Assembly (NCBI GenBank): GCA_945874895.1
Contig: CAMCIC010000008.1
Coordinates: 62,001-126,000, forward strand
DNA: 64,000 nucleotides
Direction of reading: 5' to 3'
Origin: Akkermansia muciniphila
GTDB taxonomy: Bacteria > Verrucomicrobiota > Verrucomicrobiia > Verrucomicrobiales > Akkermansiaceae
Within the stretch, counting starts at the first letter, position 1; every line of letters starts with the position of its first letter. Below the pieces are notes generated by a model that did no database searches, was not told where the DNA came from, and was given only the letters and a program-made list of their open reading frames with translations. A program made the position numbers and the translations under genes. Positions 1 through 8,856 of the stretch are shown here, one piece after another.

Positions 1-1039
1 CGAGCACCTGTGCCGTCCATCCTGACATGCGGGCGATGGCGAAAATCGGCGTGAACAAATCGGTGGGGATGTTGAGAGAATGATAGACCGTCGCGGAATA
101 GAAATCCACATTGGCATTGAGCCCCTTGCGATCACGCATGATCTCGGCAATACGCTCGGACATTTGAATCCACTTCGGCTCACCCAGCTCTTGGGTCAAT
201 TCGATCGCCAAACGACGCAGGTGCGGAGCGCGGGGATCAAGCACTTTGTAGACGCGATGGCCAATGCCCATGATCTTTTCCTTGCGCTCCAGTTTTCCTT
301 CTACGAAGGCATCGACGTTTTCCAAGCTGCCGATTTTTTCCAACATATGGATCACGCCCTCATTGGCACCACCATGCAGCGGTCCCTTGAGCGTGCCGAT
401 GGCGGAGGTCATGGCCGAGTAAAAATCCGATAGAGTCGCCACCGTTACCCGCGCCGAGAAGGTAGAGGCATTCATACCATGGTCCGCATGCAGTGTATAA
501 GCAACATCGAGGATTTTCGTGGCACGTTCGGTAGGTGCTTCGCCGTTGATCAGATAGAGGAAATGAGCAGCTTCCGAGAGGTCCGTGCGGATCGGTGGAA
601 GTTCGAGACCTTGGCGGAAACGATGGAATGCGGCCACGATGATGGGAGTTTTTGCCACAAGTGAGATTGCGATCGAGGCATTCGCGACCGCATCGGGTTC
701 GCCGATTTTCGCACGCTTATCAAAGATGCCAAGAATGGAAACACCAGTGCGCACCACATCCATGGGATTGCTATCCTTAGGCAGGGCTTTGAGGAAATCG
801 ATCAATTCCTGAGGCAATGATCGCTGACTGCGCAACTCCTGCTCCATGGAAGCAAGCTCCGCGCGGTTCGGCAAACGACCGTGGTGGAGAAGATAGGTGA
901 CTTCTTCAAACGTGCAATGCGCCACCAGTTCATCAATGCTGTAGCCCAGATAACTCAAACGACCCTCCGCTCCCTCTACATTCGATAGCGCGGATTCATT
1001 AGCGATTACTCCCTCTAGGCCTTTTGCGTATGTTGTCAT
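1..1039 (-). CDS. gltA: Citrate synthase, C-terminus cut by window edge
   Basis: This gene is absent from the ORF track because its stop lies outside the window. I translated the minus strand from the ATG at 1037-1039 and obtained about 346 codons without a stop. The protein carries family motifs: 'ADHGMNAST', 'LKGPLHGGANE', 'GIGHRVYK' followed by 'DPRAP', and 'NVDFYSATVYHSL', which include the active-site His residues; the catalytic Asp should lie in the last motif region. It condenses oxaloacetate and acetyl-CoA to citrate at entry to the TCA cycle, in the cytoplasm. Family members run 370-430 residues, so about 30 or more C-terminal residues are missing. It is divergent from tsaB across a 122-bp spacer that holds a perfect inverted repeat. 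Confidence 0.95.
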   Translation of the reverse strand, partial: MTTYAKGLEGVIANESALSNVEGAEGRLSYLGYSIDELVAHCTFEEVTYLLHHGRLPNRAELASMEQELRSQRSLPQELIDFLKALPKDSNPMDVVRTGVSILGIFDKRAKIGEPDAVANASIAISLVAKTPIIVAAFHRFRQGLELPPIRTDLSEAAHFLYLINGEAPTERATKILDVAYTLHADHGMNASTFSARVTVATLSDFYSAMTSAIGTLKGPLHGGANEGVIHMLEKIGSLENVDAFVEGKLERKEKIMGIGHRVYKVLDPRAPHLRRLAIELTQELGEPKWIQMSERIAEIMRDRKGLNANVDFYSATVYHSLNIPTDLFTPIFAIARMSGWTAQVL

Positions 1040-1101
1040 GGTATGAATTTGAACGCAGTCAAGAAAGCCTGTGGGGCGCTTCTGCGCAAGGGAGAAACGA
1101 C

Positions 1102-1135
1102 AAAAATGGCAAAAAAGCGATCAGTTGCCATTTTT
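1102..1135. promoter_or_regulatory. 11-bp perfect inverted repeat between gltA and tsaB
   Basis: AAAAATGGCAA and TTGCCATTTTT form a perfect 11-bp inverted repeat with a 12-nt spacer. It sits in the only region that can hold the promoters of divergent gltA and tsaB. The right arm contains the TTGCCA that I read as the tsaB -35. It could be an operator or, on the minus strand, a hairpin in the gltA leader. The sequence alone cannot distinguish these. Confidence 0.5.
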
Positions 1136-1153
1136 CCGCGTTTCTGCAACATT
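1125..1153 (+). promoter_or_regulatory. Candidate tsaB promoter with very short leader
   Basis: TTGCCA, a 17-bp spacer and AACATT lie 8 nt before the tsaB ATG. The -35 matches the sigma70 consensus at 5 of 6 positions and the -10 at only 3 of 6. The spacing resembles several other genes in this window whose -10 abuts the start codon. Confidence 0.3.
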
Positions 1154-1161
1154 GCTCTTGC

Positions 1162-1818
1162 ATGCAAGCCACGGTTACCGTCGTTTTGGAAACATCCACC
1201 CCACAGGGCAGTGTAGGGTTGTGGAACGGGACATGGCAGGAAATCGCTTTTTTCAGCGAACGCAGCCATAACTGCGCAGTGTTCGCCCCCTTGCAACAAC
1301 TGCTGGATGCACTGAAAGGTTCCCGAATCGAGCGTATCCTCGTCGGCACTGGACCCGGCAGCTATAGCGGCACTCGTGTCGGCATTGCCGTGGCACAGGG
1401 GCTAGCCATCGCCCACTCGGCCGAACTGATTGGGCTGCCCTCGGTTCTTGCCACACCGATCGCACATGCATCACCACGCTGTCGTGCCATCGGCGATGCG
1501 CGGCGCGGCGACTGGTGGTGGTATGATATCCACCAAAGTTCGTGTGCTGCATCACCAGCAATGGGAAACAAAGAGGAGCTCAACCAGATCCTTGGCGATA
1601 CGGTTCCTGCCTTTTCACTGGATCCGATTCCTGCTGACGCTCTCATTCAAACAATCGCACAGGAAACACCCACGGCAGGACTCCTTTGGCAAGCCTGGCA
1701 ATCATTGACCACTGAGCAACAAGCCTACTGGTCGGCTCAAATCGTGCAGCCCGTGTATCTCAAGCCACCGCATATCACCCAAGCCAAAGCGGGGCATCCC
1801 CTACAGCGCGGGCGCTGA
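1162..1818 (+). CDS. tsaB: tRNA threonylcarbamoyladenosine biosynthesis protein TsaB
   Basis: TsaB is the inactive-paralogue partner of TsaD in the complex that makes t6A37 on ANN-decoding tRNAs. The protein shows the ASKHA-type N-terminus 'TVVLETSTPQGSVGLW' and the diagnostic 'GTGPGSYSGTRVGIAVAQG' loop near residues 60-80. The ORF track begins at 1024, but homology starts at the ATG at 1162. That gives 218 residues, normal for the family; the 46 upstream codons would overlap the gltA start. The C-terminus ends in a 'QPVYLKPP' stretch typical of TsaB. It is divergent from gltA and convergent with murI. No tsaD, tsaE or tsaC lies in the window. Confidence 0.88.
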   Translation: MQATVTVVLETSTPQGSVGLWNGTWQEIAFFSERSHNCAVFAPLQQLLDALKGSRIERILVGTGPGSYSGTRVGIAVAQGLAIAHSAELIGLPSVLATPIAHASPRCRAIGDARRGDWWWYDIHQSSCAASPAMGNKEELNQILGDTVPAFSLDPIPADALIQTIAQETPTAGLLWQAWQSLTTEQQAYWSAQIVQPVYLKPPHITQAKAGHPLQRGR

Positions 1819-1983
1819 CCTAGGCACCATTTCCATTCATACAGAAATCATATCCATCGTAAATTACGACTTATTATGGAAAATGCTCTAAGATATGCTG
1901 CTAGGCAGAAAAATCAGGGCCTTGAGACATGCTTGGTTGCGGACATCCATCCGCGGACTCAGCCACGGGGTGTTTGTATCAGA

Positions 1984-2781
1984 CTATAGCTCCACCCGCG
2001 AAATGTTGGGCGGACACTTGTGGAGGAAACGCTTGGCAAGATTTTCAAATTGTTCGGAAAGGTCGGTAAGGGCGATCGAGAGGTTGCCCTGCCGCGTGGG
2101 CTCCGCCAGCATATCGCGTTGTCGGAGTTCCTGTTGCAAATGAAGCGCGCAGGTAGTGGCGGAATCGACAATCCGCACGCGGTCGCCGATCATTTCCTGC
2201 AACACTGGCACCAGTAAGGGGTAGTGCGTGCAGGCTAGCATGAGAGTGTCGATACGCTGATCGAGGAGAGGCTGCAAATAGGTTTCCAAAACCTGTCGCG
2301 TCGCGGGGTGATCGATCCAGTTTTCCTCAATCAAGGGCACGAGCAGAGGCGTGGCTTGCTCGATGATGACCATGTCTGGGCGACGCAAGCTAAGTGCCTG
2401 TTGGTAGGCATGGGAAGCAATCGTTCCGCGGGTGGCGATGATGCCCACGCGTTGGGCCCGCGGGTCGGCCAATACGGCTTCCACACCTGCCTCGATGACG
2501 CCGACAATCGGGACTTGGTAACGTTCCTGCAACATCGGCAGGGCATGCGCCGTAGCGGTATTGCAGGCCACTACGATCGCTTTGACCTCCTGCTGGAGCA
2601 AGTAGCGCACGTCTTCATCGGAAAAACGGCGTATGGTTTCGGGTGACTTCGAGCCGTAGGGTACGCGGGCGGTATCTCCCAGATAAACGATGTCTTCTCC
2701 AGGCAGTAGTTCCTGCACGGCCCTCACCACCGTGAGCCCACCTACCCCCGAATCAAAAATGCCCAAGGCGCTATTGTTCAC
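1984..2781 (-). CDS. murI: Glutamate racemase
   Basis: MurI interconverts L- and D-glutamate to supply D-Glu for peptidoglycan in the cytoplasm. The 265-residue length is standard. The sequence begins 'ALGIFDSGVGGLTVV' and carries both catalytic cysteines in their usual settings, 'VACNTATAHALP' near residue 72 and 'LACTHYPLLVP' near residue 183. The gene follows the transglutaminase gene on the same strand after a 70-bp gap and may be co-transcribed with it. It converges with tsaB. The 165 bp between the tsaB and murI stops contain only weak inverted repeats and no obvious terminator. Confidence 0.95.
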   Translation of the reverse strand: MNNSALGIFDSGVGGLTVVRAVQELLPGEDIVYLGDTARVPYGSKSPETIRRFSDEDVRYLLQQEVKAIVVACNTATAHALPMLQERYQVPIVGVIEAGVEAVLADPRAQRVGIIATRGTIASHAYQQALSLRRPDMVIIEQATPLLVPLIEENWIDHPATRQVLETYLQPLLDQRIDTLMLACTHYPLLVPVLQEMIGDRVRIVDSATTCALHLQQELRQRDMLAEPTRQGNLSIALTDLSEQFENLAKRFLHKCPPNISRVEL

Positions 2782-2851
2782 ACACCCTGCTTACAGCAAT
2801 CGTCCCGCGTCGCCAAGAGGAATGAATGCGAAGCACAACCTCCATGCGGGA

Positions 2852-5005
2852 TCACCGCAGCGCTTGGATGATCCCACAAATCTTACGCAAACGTTGCATC
2901 GCATCTTCCTCGGGCTCAGCCGGATCATAACGCAGCTGATTGTGCAATGCGATGGCTTCGGCCAGCACCTCTGCATCCATCTGCGATTCCAGTTTTTGCA
3001 ACCACCGGCTGTAGGGCATCGCTGCGGGGCGAGGACCAATTTTTTTCACCAACCATCGCTCTAATTCGGAGATCGGCGTCTTGCGAAGGAATGAAATCCT
3101 TCCCGCAGATTCACGCTTGGTGTGAGAGCGGGTCTGCCATAACCGGTAGATCACCCACACGGCTATACCCGATGCGAGCACGGACAGCACCGTGATCACC
3201 ATCGCCTTGTTTTCCGGTTGCGTCCGCCAAACGGTAAAATTCTCCCGCATGCGTTGCCAAGCATCGATCCAATCGCGCCGCCATCCCGTCATGCCAATCT
3301 CGACCTGCAGCCACGCGGGAGGTGTGGTGTCGACATTGACCCAACGCTCCGTCCTCTCATTCCAAGCTCGGCACCAAGCGTGCGCGTGCGTGCCGCGCAG
3401 CACATACTCACCGGTTTTCGGATGGCGCTCTTGCACGGAAAACCCTACACAATAGCGCGCATTCACTCCCGCCTCACGCAACAACAAGGTCGTGGCTGTC
3501 GCAAAATATTCACAGTGACCGCTTTTTTCTTCTAACAAAAATTGTGCCAGCAAACTGTCACGCCCGGTCATGGTGCGATATCGGTTGCCCTTTTGCTCGT
3601 CTTTCCACTTGGCCTCCAGCTTGTCCTGGATGCGCAGGTAGGTGGAATACTGAAAAGACTCAGAGAAATAGGATCGTAAGGTCCCAATTTTTTCCTCAAG
3701 CGACATGGTGCGCAGGCCCAGTTGATCCACAAGTCCACGCAATACCACACGCTCCTGCGGCGGAATGCTACGATCTACGGACTCTACTTTGTTGTTCTCT
3801 GCCGCGAATGGTGGTCCGTCTCGATCGAAGGCTCCATCCCAACGCGCCACCGCCTCCACTACGGCATGGCGCGGCGTGATGCGCACAGAGCCAATCGAAT
3901 TGAATTCCAGTTCCTGCGCATTGACATACAACGAATGCAACGACCCCGGTAGGGGGAGGAGTGAATCGGTCTTCACCGCACCCACGATGCGGAAACGCGG
4001 CAGATCCCAGCGATCCTCTTCACCCACCGTGAGCTCACCGGTCGTACGATAGAGCTTCTCATCGTCCGCCGCATTTTCACCACGGTCCGCGCGCCCCACT
4101 GCAGCGAGACCCTTGAAGTCCATTTCCTGATTGGTGCCATCGAGTGGCTCATAACGCCAGTGACCACTGGGGTAATATCGATTGTAACTGGCCGTCATCA
4201 GCAAATCCGGCACAAGACCATTCTCATGGCGAAGACGCCAGAAAATTTCCGATGACTGCTTGATTTTCCCAACGTGGCCGATGTTGGTGTTGCTGCGATG
4301 CCACTGTGTGCTTTGCGTGGAACCACCGCTTCCTCCTCCCCCACCCATCAGAAGTTCATGCGCGCGACGCAATCCCCACTGGGTAGTCGCCGCCAAACTT
4401 GCCATGAGCAACAACCCCACCACAAGAGCACGTTTTTGCCGACGGCGCACACGTGAGGATGCCCACAAACTCCAACCGGTGAGCAGCAGCAAACCGATGA
4501 AAAAAAACGGATCGTAAGCATTTCGACCGGCTGCAGAAAACAACAAGGTCATGACAAAATACACCGACGTGAATGGAATGCGTTGGGTCACGGGGTTCAT
4601 TCCCAACTCACGGTCTAAGGCCAATTTTTTGCGCGAAAAATACGAAAAGGTATTGAGCGGAATGGTGTCCGCAAAACCATACGCCTGAGTGAACTGGACT
4701 GACATCAGGAAGATCGGCATCCAGGACACAAACTCACGCACGGTCTCCGGCTCCACTCCGTTCATCCACAGCACAAAAGCCGTAACTAGCATCGCCATGA
4801 CGGAAAGCGACCAAGCGCGGACGTAGGCTTTTTCCCCAAAATCCCAGCGCATAGGGAGCCAATGCGGCCCCTCGAAGAGAAACGCCAAGCCCAATCCCAC
4901 GACCGGCAGCTCCGCCATCCAGCCCCAGAAAATCAACGCCGCCCCTAACAACATGCGAGGGAATCGCACAGTCGTCCCCGAGCCATTTCGCACGGCAGTT
5001 TCCAT
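2852..5005 (-). CDS. Membrane-anchored transglutaminase-like protease-fold protein
   Basis: This 717-residue protein has an N-terminal block of about five to six membrane segments (residues ~15-220), a large extracytoplasmic region, and a transglutaminase-like core. The triad is visible as 'SGHCEYFATA' (Cys near 497), 'THAHAWC' (His near 540) and 'WVNVDTTPP' (Asp near 555). A further membrane helix follows near residue 605, with a short cytoplasmic tail. This is the bacterial TgpA-like architecture (DUF3488, transglutaminase, C-terminal domain). A Gly/Ser-rich run of five glycines lies just after the membrane block. Members often sit with MoxR and DUF58 genes, which are not seen here. Substrate is unknown, and cell-envelope processing is a guess. 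Confidence 0.82.
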   Translation of the reverse strand: METAVRNGSGTTVRFPRMLLGAALIFWGWMAELPVVGLGLAFLFEGPHWLPMRWDFGEKAYVRAWSLSVMAMLVTAFVLWMNGVEPETVREFVSWMPIFLMSVQFTQAYGFADTIPLNTFSYFSRKKLALDRELGMNPVTQRIPFTSVYFVMTLLFSAAGRNAYDPFFFIGLLLLTGWSLWASSRVRRRQKRALVVGLLLMASLAATTQWGLRRAHELLMGGGGGSGGSTQSTQWHRSNTNIGHVGKIKQSSEIFWRLRHENGLVPDLLMTASYNRYYPSGHWRYEPLDGTNQEMDFKGLAAVGRADRGENAADDEKLYRTTGELTVGEEDRWDLPRFRIVGAVKTDSLLPLPGSLHSLYVNAQELEFNSIGSVRITPRHAVVEAVARWDGAFDRDGPPFAAENNKVESVDRSIPPQERVVLRGLVDQLGLRTMSLEEKIGTLRSYFSESFQYSTYLRIQDKLEAKWKDEQKGNRYRTMTGRDSLLAQFLLEEKSGHCEYFATATTLLLREAGVNARYCVGFSVQERHPKTGEYVLRGTHAHAWCRAWNERTERWVNVDTTPPAWLQVEIGMTGWRRDWIDAWQRMRENFTVWRTQPENKAMVITVLSVLASGIAVWVIYRLWQTRSHTKRESAGRISFLRKTPISELERWLVKKIGPRPAAMPYSRWLQKLESQMDAEVLAEAIALHNQLRYDPAEPEEDAMQRLRKICGIIQALR

Positions 5006-5122
5006 AGACGCACATTCTCACAGATGATCGATCCTAGCAAGCGAACGCTCAAGCCCTGCACGACAAGCACGGCATTGACTCCATCACACACGCATGCTGG
5101 ACTTTCCCCAGAGAAGAGAATC

Positions 5123-5653
5123 GTGAGCTGCATACAAACATGCCCCTATCTTCCCTCACTGGCAGGGGGGGAAACATTCGACCACCACCTGCTCGGGCGC
5201 CACGGCGAGGCGCGCGATGCAGCGTTCTACTTCGATGCGCTGCGATACGGTCACGCGCTTTGGCATCAAGGACACGCGGGGCGCGCGCTTTTGGCTCTCA
5301 CGCGTGCGCTCTATGCCGACGTAGCTGCGGAGGATGCGATCTTGCAGTCGTGGCCGCTACCATATGCCGCGATGGCGTGGATGATTCGTTTTCACCATAG
5401 CGATGATTTCCCCGGCAATCCGCGACTCAGTTACCAGCATCAGGCGACGCGTCTGCGCGGTGAACGCTGGGAACTACGCTCCGCGCGCGCTTGGGCCGTA
5501 TGGGCCATCGTCCGAGCCATCCGCCCCCAACTCCCGGGTGATCCCACCTGCCCCGAATTCTCCCACCAAGACATCCACTTTCTGTTAGAAAAAAACGGCC
5601 ATCCCGGTGAATCGGAATTGTGGAGGCAGGCCTTGGGCGGATCTGAATCTTGA
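5123..5653 (+). CDS. Conserved-looking hypothetical protein, GTG start
   Basis: I do not recognise a family. The ORF track starts at 5024, but a GTG at 5123 is preceded by GAGAAGAGA at ribosome-binding distance, and a possible promoter (TTGACT, 17 bp, TGGACT, 5075-5103) lies inside the longer version. The 176-residue product is soluble, rich in Ala, Trp, Arg and His, with alpha-helical character and no signal peptide or membrane segment. A 'ALRYGHALWHQGHAGRALLAL' type helix pair resembles tetratricopeptide-like packing, but no repeat is established. It is divergent from the transglutaminase gene. The longer ATG start at 5024 cannot be excluded. Confidence 0.6.
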   Translation: MSCIQTCPYLPSLAGGETFDHHLLGRHGEARDAAFYFDALRYGHALWHQGHAGRALLALTRALYADVAAEDAILQSWPLPYAAMAWMIRFHHSDDFPGNPRLSYQHQATRLRGERWELRSARAWAVWAIVRAIRPQLPGDPTCPEFSHQDIHFLLEKNGHPGESELWRQALGGSES

Positions 5654-5730
5654 CCCATGTGGTTCGTGCCTGTTCCGCAGTTTGGCTATTGCAGGCAAAT
5701 AGGAATTGCAGGAAAAATCGCATCGAAAGA

Positions 5731-5805
5731 TGGTGCGCGGTGTAGGTTTCGAACCTACGACCCCCACCGTGTCGAGGTGGTGCTCTACCACTGAGCTAAC
5801 CGCGC
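5731..5805 (-). tRNA. tRNA-Val (anticodon GAC)
   Basis: The minus strand reads GCGCGGT acceptor, D-arm GCTC-AGTGGTA-GAGC, anticodon stem CCACC/GGTGG around loop TCGACAC, variable loop, T-arm with GGTTCGAAACC, then ACCGCGC, discriminator A and an encoded CCA. The central loop triplet is GAC, which decodes GUC and GUU valine codons. All four stems pair by inspection. The spurious 75- and 125-residue ORFs over it are shadows. Confidence 0.96.
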
Positions 5806-5940
5806 TACTGTTGCAGCGGGCGGGAAATTACACCCGCCGCCCCCCGCATGGCAATCCTTTTTTTGACGGATTTTCATTTTCACCAACAACTACTTGGGAA
5901 AAGGCATTGCCGAAGTTCCCCCGATACGATAACAAACCGC

Positions 5941-7359
5941 GTGATTGCAAACGTATTAGCCGAACGCTACGCCTCCGAAAACATGCAGGCGATCTGGTCC
6001 GCCGAAGGTCGCATCCAACTCGAACGAGAGTTCTGGATTGCGGTGATGAAAGCACAAAAAGATCTAGGACTCGACATTCCTGACGAAGCCATCGCTGCTT
6101 ACGAAAAGGTGAAAAACCAAATCGACGTCGCCTCCATCATGCACCGTGAACGCACCACCCGCCATGATGTGAAAGCGCGCATCGAGGAATACAACGACCT
6201 CGCCGGTCACGAGCACGTGCACAAGGGCATGACCTCGCGCGATCTTACGGAAAATGTGGAGCAACTGCAGGTCTACAAATCACTCTTCGTGTTGCGGGAC
6301 AAATGCGTCGCCGTGTTGCACCGTTTCCGCAAGCATGCGGAAAGCACCCGCCATCTTGTGCTGACGGCCCGAACCCACAACGTGGCCGCGCAGCCGACAA
6401 CCATGGGCAAACGCATCGCGATGTTTGGTGAGGAATTCCTCCACAGCTTGCGGAATCTGCAATCCACGATCGAGCAATACCACGTGCGCGGACTGAAGGG
6501 CGCCGTAGGAACGCAGATGGACCAGCTCTCCCTCTTCGATGGCGATGCCTCCAAAGTCTCCGCCTTGGAACAACGCATCGTCAACCATCTGGGCATGAAA
6601 GGCGTGTGGATCAACGTCGGCCAGGTCTATCCACGGTCGCTCGATTTCCGCGTGGTTTCCTGCCTCACCGACTTGGCTTCGGCACCGTCATCCTTCTGCA
6701 AAACCCTACGTCTCATGGCGGGTCACGAGACCGCCAGCGAGGGCTTCGCACCAGGACAAACCGGCTCCAGCGCGATGCCACATAAGATGAATTCGCGCTC
6801 TTGCGAACGCGTCAACGGCTTCCATGTCATCCTCAAGGGCTACCTCGCCATGGCCGCAGGACTAGCGGGTGATCAGTGGAATGAAGGCGACGTTTCCTGC
6901 TCCGTAGTGCGCCGCGTGATGCTACCAGATGCCTTTTTCGCGCTCGATGGATTGCTGGAGACATTCCTCACGATTCTCGATCAAATGGAAACCTATCCGG
7001 AAATGATCGCCTCGGAAACGCAGCACTACCTGCCATTCCTAATGACTACCACGGTGATGATGGAGGCGGTGAAAAACGGCGTCGGCCGTGAGACGGCTCA
7101 CAAGGTCATCAAAGAACACGCCGTTGCCACCGTGCAGGACCTGCGCCGCGGAAAAATCGACCGCAACAACCTCATCGAACGTCTGGCCCATGACGTGCGT
7201 CTCGGTCTGACGCGTGAAATCCTCGACCATATTCTGAAAAAGGGCGAAACGGAAACCGGTGCCGCGGATCCTCAGGTCGATTGGTTTTCCGAAGCCGTTC
7301 AGACGCTCGAAACGGAATTCCCCAACGCGTTGACCTACGCCCCGGGAGCGATTCTCTAA
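5941..7359 (+). CDS. purB: Adenylosuccinate lyase
   Basis: PurB performs two cleavages in purine synthesis: SAICAR to AICAR and adenylosuccinate to AMP, each releasing fumarate. The signature 'GSSAMPHKMNSR' appears near residue 280, and 'TARTHNVAAQPTTMGKR' holds another catalytic His region. The track starts at 5848, but the conserved N-terminus 'ANVLAERYAS' begins after the GTG at 5941, giving 472 residues, usual for this subtype. GATAAC ends 7 nt before that GTG and may be the -10 of a leaderless promoter; its -35 is weak. The queC start follows 12 nt downstream, so queC-queE may be co-transcribed. Confidence 0.93.
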   Translation: MIANVLAERYASENMQAIWSAEGRIQLEREFWIAVMKAQKDLGLDIPDEAIAAYEKVKNQIDVASIMHRERTTRHDVKARIEEYNDLAGHEHVHKGMTSRDLTENVEQLQVYKSLFVLRDKCVAVLHRFRKHAESTRHLVLTARTHNVAAQPTTMGKRIAMFGEEFLHSLRNLQSTIEQYHVRGLKGAVGTQMDQLSLFDGDASKVSALEQRIVNHLGMKGVWINVGQVYPRSLDFRVVSCLTDLASAPSSFCKTLRLMAGHETASEGFAPGQTGSSAMPHKMNSRSCERVNGFHVILKGYLAMAAGLAGDQWNEGDVSCSVVRRVMLPDAFFALDGLLETFLTILDQMETYPEMIASETQHYLPFLMTTTVMMEAVKNGVGRETAHKVIKEHAVATVQDLRRGKIDRNNLIERLAHDVRLGLTREILDHILKKGETETGAADPQVDWFSEAVQTLETEFPNALTYAPGAIL

Positions 7360-7371
7360 CACATCATTCGC

Positions 7372-8064
7372 ATGACAACGGCACCCTCCATCGTCCTCTT
7401 GAGCGGCGGCATGGATTCTGTCACGGCGCTCTACCATGCATATGAGTGCGGATCGGTGAGTGTGGCAGTCAGTTTCGACTACGGTTCCAAGCACAATGCA
7501 AAGGAATTGCCCATGGCAACATGGCATTGTGAACGGCTCGGCTTGCGGCATGAAATCGTGAACCTCGATTTTTTCACCACACTGTTTCAAAGCCATTTGC
7601 TGCGAGGCGGGGCGGACATTCCTGATGGACACTACGCCGAGGAAACGATGAAACAAACCGTGGTGCCGTTCCGCAATGGCATCATGCTGGCGATTGCCGC
7701 AGGCATCGCCGAAAATGCAGGCGCTGGGCGTTTGGTGATCGCCGCCCATGCCGGGGATCACGCGATCTATCCAGATTGCCGGGAGTCATTCATGCTAGGC
7801 ATGGCCGCGGCCGTGCGTGAGGGAACCTACGCGCAGGTCGAGATCGACCGACCTTTCATTGCTATGGACAAAGCCGCCATCGCCAAGCGCGGCCAAGAAC
7901 TGGGCATCGACTTCCACCAAACGTGGTCTTGCTACAAGGGGGGTGACATTCACTGCGGCACCTGCGGCACCTGTGTCGAAAGACGCGAAGCATTTCTGTT
8001 AGCCGGAATGACCGACCCCACCGCATACCTCGAAACCCCACCGTTGCCGCAAGCGCCATGCTGA
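7372..8064 (+). CDS. queC: 7-cyano-7-deazaguanine synthase (preQ0 synthase)
   Basis: QueC converts 7-carboxy-7-deazaguanine to preQ0 using ATP and ammonia on the queuosine route. The PP-loop 'LLSGGMDSVTAL' is at residues 9-20. The C-terminal zinc site shows as 'SCYKGGDIHCGTCGTCVER' with four cysteines near residues 187-204. The length of 230 residues is typical. The stop overlaps the queE start by 7 nt (ATGCTGA), indicating translational coupling. queD, queF and tgt are not in the window. Confidence 0.95.
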   Translation: MTTAPSIVLLSGGMDSVTALYHAYECGSVSVAVSFDYGSKHNAKELPMATWHCERLGLRHEIVNLDFFTTLFQSHLLRGGADIPDGHYAEETMKQTVVPFRNGIMLAIAAGIAENAGAGRLVIAAHAGDHAIYPDCRESFMLGMAAAVREGTYAQVEIDRPFIAMDKAAIAKRGQELGIDFHQTWSCYKGGDIHCGTCGTCVERREAFLLAGMTDPTAYLETPPLPQAPC

Positions 8065-8750
8065 TCTCGGAAATTTTCTACTCCCTGCAAGGCGAGGGCT
8101 CACTGGTCGGAGTGCCCAGCGTTTTCGTGCGCAGCTCCGGTTGCAATCTGCGCTGTGTCTGGTGCGACACGCCGTATGCATCGTGGAATCCGACTGGTCA
8201 GGAAATGACGATGGATCAGATCATCGCCGAAATCCTCCCCCACCCCGCACAGCACGTGGTGCTCACCGGCGGAGAACCAATGATCGCCAAAGGCATGCAT
8301 GAACTTGCTCCGCAGCTGCGCGATTTGGGCAAGCACATCACCATCGAGACGGCGGGGACCATCATGCCCGGCGGTATCGCCTGTGATCTCGCCTCACTGA
8401 GCCCGAAGCTCGCGCACTCCACACCCCGTGTCGAAAATGCCGGGGCATGGTCGGCACGACACGAGCGCGACCGCTGGCAGCCCGATGTCATCCGCGCGTG
8501 GATCGATCATTGCGATTACCAACTCAAGTTTGTCGTGCGCACACTGAGCGACGTGGAGGAAATCATTGCGCTGCTGGATCGAGAAAAGATTTCCGTGCCC
8601 GCGCATAAAATTCTGCTCATGCCCGAGGGCACCGATGCCACCGTCCTACAGCATAGCGCGCGACAAGTCGCCGAATGGTGCAAGCAGTTCGGCTTTCGCT
8701 ACACACCGCGTCTGCACATCGATCTTTACGGCAACACGATGGGCACCTAA
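8058..8750 (+). CDS. queE: 7-carboxy-7-deazaguanine synthase (radical SAM)
   Basis: QueE is the radical-SAM enzyme that rearranges 6-carboxytetrahydropterin to CDG, the substrate of QueC. The protein begins 'SEIFYSLQGEGSLVGVPSVF' and shows the cluster-binding motif 'GCNLRCVWCDT' (C-x3-C-x2-C near residues 30-37). 'VLTGGEPM' is the conserved GGEP SAM-binding motif. At 230 residues it is of normal size. It overlaps queC, so the two consecutive steps are coupled. A long inverted repeat follows the stop before the next gene. Confidence 0.94.
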   Translation: MLISEIFYSLQGEGSLVGVPSVFVRSSGCNLRCVWCDTPYASWNPTGQEMTMDQIIAEILPHPAQHVVLTGGEPMIAKGMHELAPQLRDLGKHITIETAGTIMPGGIACDLASLSPKLAHSTPRVENAGAWSARHERDRWQPDVIRAWIDHCDYQLKFVVRTLSDVEEIIALLDREKISVPAHKILLMPEGTDATVLQHSARQVAEWCKQFGFRYTPRLHIDLYGNTMGT

Positions 8751-8751
8751 A

Positions 8752-8803
8752 GCAAGCGAAAAACCGAGAAAAAAATCAGTGTGATTTTGCGATTCCCGCT
8801 TGC
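8752..8803. repeat. Nested inverted repeats downstream of queE
   Basis: GCAAGCG (8752) and CGCTTGC (8797) pair as an outer 7-bp stem. Inside it AAAATCA-GTG-TGATTTT forms a second stem. The element fills the space between queE and the pterin dehydratase. It could be a weak terminator or an mRNA-end structure. No proper T-run follows. Confidence 0.4.
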
Positions 8804-8856
8804 ATTCCTTCTCGCATCAAACGCAATCTCGCTGCGAAGCCAATTACCTTTCACCC

